Below the pieces are notes generated by a model. The model ran no database searches. It was not told the DNA's origin and worked only from the letters and a program-made list of their open reading frames with translations. From Methylophaga sp. (GTDB taxonomy: Bacteria; Pseudomonadota; Gammaproteobacteria; Nitrosococcales; Methylophagaceae), in NCBI GenBank assembly GCA_026988435.1, contig JALSLH010000053.1:1-64000 (forward strand): 64,000 nt of DNA. The letters are read 5' to 3'. A program made the position numbers and the translations under genes. This document shows, one piece after another, positions 24,731 to 33,446 of the stretch. Every line of letters begins with the position of its first letter. Positions within the stretch are counted from its first letter, which is position 1.

Positions 24731-26554
24731 ATGCTCAAAAATATTAATATGACTGTCTATTTTATATGTACTTGGCTATTTAGCATATTTTTGACCAGCC
24801 ATTTTCTTATTGAAATTCCAGCTGATACAACACACGACCATATTCATAGTTTTTTGGCCTTAGCCACTTATGGCCTTATGTATCAAGGCCCCGCTATTAT
24901 TAGTTATTGGCTGTTGCGGCGGTGGAAGTCTCTTGCAGTCAAAGTTGCCATTTTCTTTTCCATCCTTGGACATGGTATTGTTTTTATTGATTCTCACTTA
25001 TTCGATCTTTATGCCTTTCACATCAATGGTTTTGTCTGGAACTTATTGACAACACCTGGCGGTTTTGAATCTCTGGGGGCAGATCAAACTAATATTTTAG
25101 TCACATTATCCTATATTGCCGTACTTGCTAGCGTGCATATTGTTGGCTTATACCTTGCCTTAAAAATTCCAAAGTTCCATATCCCGACGAGTGCCGTCGT
25201 CATGTTATTTCTAGCTGCAACACTCACAGAAAGAGCGGTATATGGCTATAGCAAAGCGAGTCTTTATGGCCCAATTTTAGATCGCGGCGATGCACTCTTT
25301 TTATACCAACCCATGAGCATGGATTCTTTGCTAAGGAAGCTGGGGGTTGACGTTAAGAAAACGTCACGAATTAAGCTATCCCAACTAAAATCAGAACAGC
25401 TTGATTACCCTAAACAACCAATACAATTAACAAAGGTCGATAAACCATTTAATATCGTTATGCTTGTATCAGAATCAATGCGTTGGGATCTTTTAACACC
25501 CAAAATCATGCCTAATATGAGTACTTTTTCAGAAAAATCATGGAATTTCACACATCATTATTCTGGCGGGAATGGCACGCGACAAGGTTTGTTCTCCCTA
25601 TTTTACGGTCTGCATGGTAACTATTGGGATGCCTTCTTACGTAAACAACAAGGTCCAGTGCTGTTCGATGTGCTTAACGACTATGGTTATCAATATTTTA
25701 TCTATACTAGCGCCCGATTCACCTACCCTGAATTTGATAAAACACTATTCAGTCAAATTCCGCCTGAGAAACTTATAGAACACAATAAAGAAGAACCATG
25801 GAAACGTGATCGTACAAATACCACTGCGCTTATTGACGCCATCCAAAATAGGAATCATTCTAAACCCTTTTATGGCTTCCTATTTTTTGAGGCAACTCAC
25901 GCACGTTATTCATTTCCAGAAGAAGCGATTATCCGCAATGATTATTTAAAAACACTCGACTACGCGGGATTATCCCGTAAAGAGCTTGCACCACAAATTA
26001 AGGGCATGAAAGCACGCTATGAAAATTCAGCTCATGGCATTGATATTCAGCTGCAACGTATTATCGAATCACTAGAAAAATCAGGCGATCTTGATAATAC
26101 ACTCATAATAATAACAGGGGATCATGGCGAGGAGTTTATGGAACGTGATCGATGGGGCCACAACTCTGCTTTTACTGATTGGCAGGTACGCACCCCGATG
26201 ATTGTCTGGATGCCAAATAGTTCACCAAAAACGATCACCGCACCGACCAGCCATATGGATATTCCCATAACAATATTAAGCCAATTAGGTGTGCAAAACC
26301 CCGAGAAAGACTATAGCTTAGGTATTAATCTAGCAACACCCAAAGAAAATCGTAATATCATCGTCGCAAGCTGGTCAGATATCGGGCTTATTAATGAGTA
26401 TGGCAAGCTAGTAATCCCTTTCAAGTCAACAACACAACATAAAAATCTAGCGATGGATCTCAACGACAATCCTGTCGATAGTGCAGTTTTAACGACCCAA
26501 ATGCAATCCATTATTTTTCATGCATTAAATGACAGTCATTACTATAAAAAATAA
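24731..26554 (+). CDS. YejM/PbgA-like membrane sulfatase-fold protein
   Basis: A 607-residue protein with about five N-terminal membrane helices and a periplasmic alkaline-phosphatase/sulfatase-fold domain. The N-terminus (DSHLFDLYAFHINGFVWNLLTTPGG) resembles DUF3413 of YejM, the LPS-sensing regulator of LpxC turnover. The catalytic-type elements LVSESMRWD, GGNGTRQGLFSLFYG and IITGDHGEEF appear intact, so it could be an active phosphotransferase rather than a pure sensor. Its stop overlaps the next start by one base (TAATG). A paralogous role in core modification is inferred from context. Confidence 0.82.
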   Translation: MLKNINMTVYFICTWLFSIFLTSHFLIEIPADTTHDHIHSFLALATYGLMYQGPAIISYWLLRRWKSLAVKVAIFFSILGHGIVFIDSHLFDLYAFHINGFVWNLLTTPGGFESLGADQTNILVTLSYIAVLASVHIVGLYLALKIPKFHIPTSAVVMLFLAATLTERAVYGYSKASLYGPILDRGDALFLYQPMSMDSLLRKLGVDVKKTSRIKLSQLKSEQLDYPKQPIQLTKVDKPFNIVMLVSESMRWDLLTPKIMPNMSTFSEKSWNFTHHYSGGNGTRQGLFSLFYGLHGNYWDAFLRKQQGPVLFDVLNDYGYQYFIYTSARFTYPEFDKTLFSQIPPEKLIEHNKEEPWKRDRTNTTALIDAIQNRNHSKPFYGFLFFEATHARYSFPEEAIIRNDYLKTLDYAGLSRKELAPQIKGMKARYENSAHGIDIQLQRIIESLEKSGDLDNTLIIITGDHGEEFMERDRWGHNSAFTDWQVRTPMIVWMPNSSPKTITAPTSHMDIPITILSQLGVQNPEKDYSLGINLATPKENRNIIVASWSDIGLINEYGKLVIPFKSTTQHKNLAMDLNDNPVDSAVLTTQMQSIIFHALNDSHYYKK

Positions 26555-27525
26555 TGCTACGACACAATACTATCGATAAGATTAAAAAGAAAATATCAAC
26601 GACCTTTCGTCGTCTTCGCTTAGGAAAGAGGCTTAAGCACCAATATATTTGCCACCCTCATTTTGGCTTCATCCGCAACAAAAATGACTATACAATCACG
26701 TGGGACAACCAAATTATTGCTCATGTTGGCAAGGTTTCTTCATTAAAAGATAAATTCAGTGCTAGCAGCTTTATCATCGCAACTGGCCCCTCCCTGAATA
26801 CCGTGGATCTAACAAAAGCAAAACATTTCGATACTATCAGTTTAAATTGCGCAATCCGCCGATTCTCAGAAAATAATTTAATACCAACACACTGTTTAAT
26901 CGTTGACCACCGCGTTTTTGAAAATCATTGGGATTGTGTAAGAGAATCTATCCTTTCTGGATCTTACTGTTATTTTTCGTATGTTGGCTTATCTAGAATT
27001 TGTGAACGAGAACCGGATTTATTAAAAAGGGACAATATTTTCTTAATTGAAAACATAAGGAGAAAATTTGGAATCGAGAGATTGCCTTTCGATCAGTTTC
27101 GACTAAAATACAGTCATAATCCCGACATATTCATCGACCACTCTCTCAAAAATATAGGTGGCAATGTTGGATTCAGTACAAGCGCTGATGAAGGATTTTT
27201 CTCAGGAAAAACAGTAGCTACTTGGGCTGTTCAGCTTGCCTATTATTTAGGATATCGTAAGCAGTTTATTGTCGGCATGGATCTAGGCGGAACAGGCAAG
27301 TCTCACTTCTATAATAATGGCAACAATCGTCCACCTGATTTTATGAAAGATTATGAACCTTTTATTCGTGTTTCTTTTGAGCAAGCACTTCGAGCCTCAA
27401 AGCAACTGGAGTTTTCTATTTATAATCTATCTGAACAGAGTTCTTTGCCCCATGAAATAATACCTAAAATCAGTTATGATGAAGCCTTATCTATTGCGAA
27501 AAATGACCCTAAAGCACCGCTATGA
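26554..27525 (+). CDS. DUF115/MptE-like protein, putative CMP-sugar transferase
   Basis: A 323-residue soluble protein. The FIIATGPSLNTVDLTKAK block and the following ISLNCAIRRF resemble the DUF115/MptE-like Rossmann fold, found in motility accessory factors that transfer CMP-activated nonulosonic acids and in some LPS proteins. GGNVGFSTSADEGFFSGKTVATWAVQLAYYLGY and FIVGMDLGGTG are further conserved-looking blocks. It is followed with a 4-bp overlap by a CMP-sugar synthetase gene, which suggests the two share one activated sugar. The assignment to a transferase is inference. Confidence 0.62.
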   Translation: MLRHNTIDKIKKKISTTFRRLRLGKRLKHQYICHPHFGFIRNKNDYTITWDNQIIAHVGKVSSLKDKFSASSFIIATGPSLNTVDLTKAKHFDTISLNCAIRRFSENNLIPTHCLIVDHRVFENHWDCVRESILSGSYCYFSYVGLSRICEREPDLLKRDNIFLIENIRRKFGIERLPFDQFRLKYSHNPDIFIDHSLKNIGGNVGFSTSADEGFFSGKTVATWAVQLAYYLGYRKQFIVGMDLGGTGKSHFYNNGNNRPPDFMKDYEPFIRVSFEQALRASKQLEFSIYNLSEQSSLPHEIIPKISYDEALSIAKNDPKAPL

Positions 27526-28184
27526 AAATTATTATTCCATTACAAACGTGCTCAACACGCATTCCAAGAAAAAACATCCGCCCTTTTTATAAAGGCGATT
27601 CATTATTTGATATCAAAGCAAAGCAAATTCTAGAATTTGAATCTCCTGAAAATGTATATATTTCATCAGAGAGTGAAGAAGTATCAGAGTTATGTGATAA
27701 ATATGGCTTTAATTTCCTACTCAGAGATAAATCATTAACGGGTAATACGGTCTTTCAGCCTGATCTTGTTAAAGCCTTAACCGATCCTATTCCGGGTGAG
27801 GATGATATTATGTGGATTCAAGTAACATCACCACTGTTTAATCATTTCAAAGAAGCTCTAAGTGAATGGAAAAAAATACGTGATGATTATGATTCTTTGG
27901 TCGCAGTAAAGCCTTTTAAAGGCCATTTACTTGATGAAAAAGGCAATCCCGTTAACTACGGCTTTGGTTATTGGCATAAAGTTTCTCAAGATCTTCCAAA
28001 ACAATATTCAGTGCTGTGGAGTTTATTTATCCTTAAGCGTGAAACCGTTAACCGCTACCATTACCACATTGGAGTAAATCCATACTTATTTGAAACTGAC
28101 ACTATGGTTGTGGATATTGATTATGAAGATGATTTTGAATTGGCTCGTATTGTCTATGACAAACTTCATGGCGTTGTTGATTAG
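27522..28184 (+). CDS. Acylneuraminate cytidylyltransferase-like CMP-sugar synthetase
   Basis: A 220-residue nucleotidyltransferase of the NeuA/KdsB type. The N-terminal PLQTCSTRIPRKNIRPF corresponds to the family's xRxxSxRxxxKN nucleotide loop, and IMWIQVTSPLF and TDTMVVDIDYEDDFELAR match later motifs. It would activate an acidic sugar (a sialic-acid-like nonulosonic acid or a Kdo-like sugar) with CTP. Note that the loop reads QTCSTRIPRKN with Q where many have A. No neuB/pseI or other nonulosonic acid biosynthesis gene is in the window. Last gene of the forward LPS run. Confidence 0.82.
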   Translation: MKIIIPLQTCSTRIPRKNIRPFYKGDSLFDIKAKQILEFESPENVYISSESEEVSELCDKYGFNFLLRDKSLTGNTVFQPDLVKALTDPIPGEDDIMWIQVTSPLFNHFKEALSEWKKIRDDYDSLVAVKPFKGHLLDEKGNPVNYGFGYWHKVSQDLPKQYSVLWSLFILKRETVNRYHYHIGVNPYLFETDTMVVDIDYEDDFELARIVYDKLHGVVD

Positions 28185-28248
28185 GGAATAGAAGTTCTAA
28201 TGGGAATGTTTTTTAATATTATCTGATCTGTAATTTATTGAGGCTATT

Positions 28249-29367
28249 TCACTTTGCCATCTTTTCAATAATTTCGACTATTTTCTCAGGCATACTATAA
28301 AGATCATGACTGTTCGAATAGTTAATGCCATTGTCAGACCAGATTTTTCTATCTGCGTGTAACATTTCATTGAGCTGTAGATCAAAACTATGTTGTTCAA
28401 AAGGTGATGATACGATCTGTCCGGCTTTGGCTTCTGTTACATGTTTTGCATAACCACATACCTCTGTGACTAATACTGGTAACCCTGCGATTATCGCCTC
28501 AATAATCACCATTCCCGCTGCTTCTTTTCTGGCGGGATGTAATAACAAATCAGCCCCTAATAAAAAATAAGGTACGTCGTTACGCCCACCAAAGAAAACA
28601 ACTTGATCTTGAAGCCTAAGCTGATTAATAAGCTTTTGGTAGGGCTCAGGACTCCCTTCTCCTAAAATAAAAAGTTTTGTTTTTTCTTGTAGCCGTTCCG
28701 GCAAGGATGCTAAGCCCTGAATTGCACGATCCACGCCCTTCCTTTTAAAGCCGGTTCCCACCATCAGTAACATGAATTCATCGTCCTTTATATTGAATTC
28801 TTGCCTAAAAGCTTGTCTGATCTCTTGCCAATTATCTGATCGTTTCCTACTTTTATCTATTCCCGGCGGGAGCATAATCAATCGCTCATCTGGCGTGCCA
28901 TAATGTTTTTTAAATAAATCTCGCTGGATCTCTGAAATCATCAATGAAACTGTTTTGCTCTGTTTAGAAAACACCGCCTGTTCATTTTTAGAGAAAATTT
29001 GAAAACGCATACTGAGCTTTTGCAAAAAAGAACTTTTTTTATTTTCTACTTTGTCGATATAGCATGCATCTGCCGCATAATATAAATCTAATCCGGGTAT
29101 TTTATTAAAGCCGATTACAAGGTCATAATTCCCTTGTTTTACCATTGGCGTAATTTGCTCGATATAGGAAGCCACCTTTCGGTGATTACTCCAGCCCTGC
29201 GGCTTAATAATATGAACATTAAAACCTTCGGGTATATCACCCTGCCACAGCATAATATAGACATCAATCTCATATCCACGATCACGACACATCGTCATGA
29301 TTCTTAAAAAATCACGCTCAAGGCCTCCATATGGGAAAAATTTATATAAGCAAACCGCAAGTTTCAT
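28249..29367 (-). CDS. waaG: LPS core glucosyltransferase I-like (GT4)
   Basis: A 372-residue GT4 family, GT-B fold enzyme. The N-terminus (AVCLYKFFPYGGLERDFLRI) and the RKEAAGMVIIEAIIAGLPVL E-x7-E type donor motif match WaaG, which adds the first hexose to heptose II from a UDP-sugar. An in-frame TTG lies one codon upstream, but the ATG at 29367 overlaps the previous stop as TGATG and is preferred. It is the last gene of a minus-strand operon with the kinases, and it converges with the CMP-sugar synthetase gene. Confidence 0.9.
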   Translation of the reverse strand: MKLAVCLYKFFPYGGLERDFLRIMTMCRDRGYEIDVYIMLWQGDIPEGFNVHIIKPQGWSNHRKVASYIEQITPMVKQGNYDLVIGFNKIPGLDLYYAADACYIDKVENKKSSFLQKLSMRFQIFSKNEQAVFSKQSKTVSLMISEIQRDLFKKHYGTPDERLIMLPPGIDKSRKRSDNWQEIRQAFRQEFNIKDDEFMLLMVGTGFKRKGVDRAIQGLASLPERLQEKTKLFILGEGSPEPYQKLINQLRLQDQVVFFGGRNDVPYFLLGADLLLHPARKEAAGMVIIEAIIAGLPVLVTEVCGYAKHVTEAKAGQIVSSPFEQHSFDLQLNEMLHADRKIWSDNGINYSNSHDLYSMPEKIVEIIEKMAK

Positions 29368-30779
29368 CAATCAATCACCTTCAACAGCAAGTTCTGCAAG
29401 GCTGGTGAATGCCAATTTCGCAAAAAACGTACTTTATCTTTTTCAAATCGACGCTGGAATGATTGAACATTTAAACACTCCTGCATCGAATCCAAATCTA
29501 TAAGCTCTATCTCTCCGTTTTCTTTTATTAACAAATTGCTTGCCTTAAAATCACCGTGACTTATTTTATATTCTTTAAATACATCAAAAAGGTTTTTAAT
29601 TTGGGCCAACTCTTTTTCACTGGGCATTCGCTGGTTAAATGTTGCTAACATTTCCTGCCCTTCACTTTTTTCACAAATAAAATAAGCGGTTGAGCGAAAC
29701 CAACCATAACGTCTTTCAATAAAACCGAGGGGCGCAGGTGTTGCAACACCTAACAACTGTAATAAACGCCCATTTCGCCATGAAATGGCTGCTCGACTAG
29801 GTCGATAACATCGTTTTAATAAATGCCAAAAGCTCTTCATATTATAGCGCTTGATAACCAGGTCTTTGCCTGCATAATTAATAGCGACTACAGTAGCTGA
29901 ATTCCCTGCTTTTAACACTTGTCCCGTTGCAATAAGTTGCTCTATTTGCTTAACAAAACTCTCCCCCTCTTTATCAAAGAAAGGGCGATAAAAAGCATAT
30001 TCTTGCCTAAAAGTCTTTTTATATGCTGTCATCGTACACTTACGGAAACATTTTTTAAGATAATTTGTTTTGCGTTTTTGCCACGCTTGTTTTACCCGTA
30101 TCTTAAACTCTTTTTGCTCTTCCACTCCATATTGCCAGCCTCGTTGCTGGTAATATTGCTGAAGCTTGCTCATTAATACTTTCTGCTCGCCAGGCTTGAA
30201 CTGTACGATTAAAACAGCTAAATTTGCTAGGCTATTTTCCTTGCCGACTGATTGCACATTTTTATCTGCGTAAATAGAGGCTAAATCAATAAGATAGAGT
30301 TTATTATCAGCTATTAATATATTGTCTAAATGAAAATCACTATGGAGTAAACCAGCATTGTGTAATGCCGCGGCCATTGCAATCAGGTCATCGTCATACA
30401 TTAATACTATTTCATTTGTATTGGCAAAAGGCACGGAACCTTCTAGATACTGATAGGCAATAACACAATAATCAGGGTGAGTATCATTTGTGAACATAAG
30501 CTCAGGCACATCAATGTCCGTCTGCTTTATTAACTGATAACCCCGTTTTTCCCTAGCTAACTCTCGTTCCCCTTTACTTTGTTTTATAAATATTTTGATA
30601 AGAAAACTATAGCCAGCTTCATCGCATGCTTTGACCACTAATCGTTTGCTCGGTAATAAACGTAATATTTGAGTACAACGATAGGATTTATTTTCAATAT
30701 CTAAATCAAAAGGCAAAGAGATCGTTTCCTCACCTTTTTTAAATGAGCTTAATAGCGAATCAAAATGGACTATTTTCAT
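29367..30779 (-). CDS. Tandem LPS kinase-like protein (two InaA-type domains)
   Basis: A 470-residue protein with two kinase-like domains. The first (about 1-235) has the catalytic loop LLHSDFHLDNIL near residue 149 and YLIDLA as the DFG equivalent. The second (about 275-470) has the glycine-like GNSATVV, VIKRYN lysine, HGDFKASNLLI near residue 413 and ELIDLDS. Both appear catalytically equipped. A protein of similar size and double layout sits in the P. aeruginosa core locus (I recall PA5006). It overlaps waaP by 4 bp and waaG by one base. The probable targets are core heptoses. Confidence 0.85.
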   Translation of the reverse strand: MKIVHFDSLLSSFKKGEETISLPFDLDIENKSYRCTQILRLLPSKRLVVKACDEAGYSFLIKIFIKQSKGERELAREKRGYQLIKQTDIDVPELMFTNDTHPDYCVIAYQYLEGSVPFANTNEIVLMYDDDLIAMAAALHNAGLLHSDFHLDNILIADNKLYLIDLASIYADKNVQSVGKENSLANLAVLIVQFKPGEQKVLMSKLQQYYQQRGWQYGVEEQKEFKIRVKQAWQKRKTNYLKKCFRKCTMTAYKKTFRQEYAFYRPFFDKEGESFVKQIEQLIATGQVLKAGNSATVVAINYAGKDLVIKRYNMKSFWHLLKRCYRPSRAAISWRNGRLLQLLGVATPAPLGFIERRYGWFRSTAYFICEKSEGQEMLATFNQRMPSEKELAQIKNLFDVFKEYKISHGDFKASNLLIKENGEIELIDLDSMQECLNVQSFQRRFEKDKVRFLRNWHSPALQNLLLKVID

Positions 30780-31588
30780 TCAGCCTTACCATTATCTCGT
30801 AATTGAGTAGCACGTTTAGCGACTTTCTCCCAAAATGACTGCTGTTCGCTCAGTACCTGTCGTAAGGGTAGCCCCGAGTAACGTTTGATAAATCGATAGC
30901 GATCGCGCTGTGTTAACTCAACATTTAATGCCGAGAAATACAGACTTCCAATATCCTTAACCAACCAACGTTGCGGCACTTTTTTACGGATCTGGGCACG
31001 ATGTAAATCAATTAAAAACAAGCTTGTCGCGTCTTCAATTGTATTTGTTGTCGAAAAAGACTTATCCAGCAAAAAGTGACATAAATAAAAATCACGATGG
31101 TTAAGCCCGCTTTCATGCATTTTTCTTGATATATTTGCTATTTTTGTTATTAAGCTAAGTTTACTTCGAAAAGTGGGTGGTTTTTTCCGCCATTGTTCGC
31201 CCAAATATTCAAGACTCATTGTATCTACAAGCTCATCCGTTACTAGAAAAGACTCTTTTTTTGCAGGGTTCCAGCCCCGCTCGCCATAAGCAGCAATTTG
31301 CATGCTATCTATTTGATTTTGTTCTAATAGCTGAATCGCTAACCATTCATTTTTTGCACTAATAATCGGTAAACGGAATTGTAAAAGGTTTTTAATGATC
31401 TCAGCCCAACCAATACCTTGATGATATTTGAGAAAATAAGATTTCCCACCCAAAATAAAACGTAGGGTGCGGCGACCTTCTTTTTGGCGAAAAATTTCAC
31501 CCTCTGCCTGTTTCACCATTGAAAAAGGATCCTCTTCCTGCCATTGCTTGGCGAGATCTTCTCTCAAATAGTGTGTCTTTTTATGCAT
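30776..31588 (-). CDS. waaP: LPS core heptose(I) kinase
   Basis: A 270-residue kinase of the WaaP/RfaP family, which phosphorylates O-4 of heptose I in the inner core. The catalytic loop LNHRDFYLCHFLLD near residue 161 is nearly the family consensus, with LFLIDLHRAQIR as the metal-binding segment and WLVKDIGSLYFSAL beyond it. N-terminal FFLKYHQGIGWAEIIKN-type sequence carries the lysine. First gene of the waaP-tandem kinase-waaG operon. In Pseudomonas waaP is essential for a stable outer membrane. Confidence 0.92.
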   Translation of the reverse strand: MHKKTHYLREDLAKQWQEEDPFSMVKQAEGEIFRQKEGRRTLRFILGGKSYFLKYHQGIGWAEIIKNLLQFRLPIISAKNEWLAIQLLEQNQIDSMQIAAYGERGWNPAKKESFLVTDELVDTMSLEYLGEQWRKKPPTFRSKLSLITKIANISRKMHESGLNHRDFYLCHFLLDKSFSTTNTIEDATSLFLIDLHRAQIRKKVPQRWLVKDIGSLYFSALNVELTQRDRYRFIKRYSGLPLRQVLSEQQSFWEKVAKRATQLRDNGKAE

Positions 31589-31694
31589 ATTGAAAATCAG
31601 TTATTCATTTTTATGAGTAGTAAGTGACTGTGTTTTGATACACTGTCTTTAAATATCACTAGATATTATCACTTAGTCCGATAAGAGGTAAGCC

Positions 31695-32252
31695 GTGTCA
31701 TTCAAATCTACCGTTCAACGTCATCAAACTATGGTTGAAGGCTTAGGCTCCCTTGAGCCACAAATTGAGGCATTGGTTGAAAATATTAGAAAATGCCTAG
31801 CCTCAGGCAATAAAGTATTGTTTTTTGGCAATGGTGGTAGCGCCTCAGACGCTCAACATTTAGCCGCTGAATTTGTAGTGCGTTATTACAAACAGCGTCA
31901 GCCACTAGCGGCAATTGCGCTCACAACTGACACATCTATCATTACTGCGCACGGCAATGATTATAGTTTTGACACAATTTTTGACCGTCAAATTCAAGCA
32001 TTAGCTAAAAAAGGTGATATTGCAATTGGTTTATCTACTTCTGGCAATAGTGGCAATGTCATAAATGGCCTGAACACCGCAAAGCAAGCAGACTGTATTA
32101 CCGTCGCATTTACGGGCGAGCACGGTGGCAAATTACTTGAAACAGCTGATCATTGTATTTGTGTGCCTTCTGATGAAACGGCTCGGGTACAAGAAGGCCA
32201 TATCATTATTGGTCATTATATCTGTGAAGCTTTAGACGAAAGCCTCAGCTAA
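31695..32252 (+). CDS. gmhA: Phosphoheptose isomerase
   Basis: A 185-residue SIS-domain enzyme that isomerises sedoheptulose 7-phosphate to D-glycero-D-manno-heptose 7-phosphate, the first step of ADP-heptose synthesis. The LFFGNGGSASDAQHLAAEFVVRY and GLSTSGNSGNVINGL blocks are typical; the later HIIIGHYICEALD supplies the zinc-site His. It starts with GTG after AAGAGGTAAGC. hldE (42818-44263) provides the next steps. It begins a forward operon with the two oxidoreductases; the next gene starts 3 bp after its stop. Confidence 0.93.
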   Translation: MSFKSTVQRHQTMVEGLGSLEPQIEALVENIRKCLASGNKVLFFGNGGSASDAQHLAAEFVVRYYKQRQPLAAIALTTDTSIITAHGNDYSFDTIFDRQIQALAKKGDIAIGLSTSGNSGNVINGLNTAKQADCITVAFTGEHGGKLLETADHCICVPSDETARVQEGHIIIGHYICEALDESLS

Positions 32253-32255
32253 TTA

Positions 32256-33446
32256 ATGAGTCAAAAAAAGCTTACCACTGATGTTGTCGTTATCGGCGCG
32301 GGCATTGCCGGTTTATGGTTACATCATCGTCTAAACCAAATGGGCTTTCATGCCCTATTATTAGAAAATAAAACGATTGGTAATGCACAAACATTAAGCT
32401 CGCAAGGCATTATTCATGGGGGAGCAAAATATGCCCTTAACGGAATTTTATCTAAAGCAACTCATGCGATTGGTGATATGCCCGCACGCTGGCAGGCTTG
32501 TTTAGCTGGTACTGGTGATATTGATCTGACACCCGTCAAGGTATTAGCTGACCACCAATTAATGTGGTCGAAAGAACAATTATCATCAAAAATGGTGTCA
32601 TTCTTTGCCAGCAAAGCACTCAGTAGCCGCATGCAAAGCGTGCCAAAATCAGACCAACCTACCTTATTTCAAGATCCCAACTTCAAAGGTGCCTTGTATC
32701 GTCTAGAAGAACCTGTTTTAGATATTTCAACGGTGCTGACCACCTTAGCTCAACCATGGCAAGAGCGCATTCTTAAGATTGATACACTCTCTTGGCAGCA
32801 AACAAACCAACACGTGCAATCAATACTGATCAATGGCGATATTGAAATTAACGCTCAACAATTTGTTCTAACCGCAGGTGAGGGCAATCAAACATTGCTC
32901 GATGATTTGGGCATTAAAAGACCAGCAATGCAGCGAAGACCCCTGCAAATGGTGATGTGCAAAGCCAAAGAACCCGCACACTCATTGCCTGCAATTTATG
33001 CACACAGCTTAGGTTCTGGTTCAAAGCCTATCGCAACAATAACCAGCCATTTAAACGATGATGGCAACATAGTTTGGTATATTGGCGGCAATATTGCCGA
33101 ACAAGGTGTAGGAAAACCCTTTCTTGAACAATGCTCTGATGCGCATGATTTATTGCTTGATATTCTACCGTGGTTTAGCTTGCCCGATCTGGAATGGGCT
33201 ACACACAATATCAACCGTGCCGAACCTAAACAATCTGCCCTATCTCGTCCTGATACCGCTTTTGTAGAATCAAAAAACAATATCCATATCGCATGGCCTA
33301 CAAAACTAGCTTTAGCACCTGATCTTGCCGATAAAATCATTGAAAAACTCAAATATAGCAGCTTAGTTGCAGAAAAACACAAAGAAGTGACTGGCTTAAC
33401 TAAAGCAGAAATAAGCCCCACATTATGGGATTCTAAATTCAAATGA
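32256..33446 (+). CDS. FAD-dependent oxidoreductase (DAO family)
   Basis: A 396-residue flavoprotein of the D-amino acid/glycerol-3-phosphate oxidase (DAO) superfamily. The ADP-binding motif VVVIGAGIAGLWLHHRL begins near residue 10, and QTLSSQGIIHGGAKYAL is the usual FAD-proximal block. The substrate is not evident. It is flanked tightly by gmhA (3-bp gap) and an aldo/keto reductase (4-bp overlap), so a role with heptose or another envelope sugar is possible but unproven. Confidence 0.82.
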   Translation: MSQKKLTTDVVVIGAGIAGLWLHHRLNQMGFHALLLENKTIGNAQTLSSQGIIHGGAKYALNGILSKATHAIGDMPARWQACLAGTGDIDLTPVKVLADHQLMWSKEQLSSKMVSFFASKALSSRMQSVPKSDQPTLFQDPNFKGALYRLEEPVLDISTVLTTLAQPWQERILKIDTLSWQQTNQHVQSILINGDIEINAQQFVLTAGEGNQTLLDDLGIKRPAMQRRPLQMVMCKAKEPAHSLPAIYAHSLGSGSKPIATITSHLNDDGNIVWYIGGNIAEQGVGKPFLEQCSDAHDLLLDILPWFSLPDLEWATHNINRAEPKQSALSRPDTAFVESKNNIHIAWPTKLALAPDLADKIIEKLKYSSLVAEKHKEVTGLTKAEISPTLWDSKFK

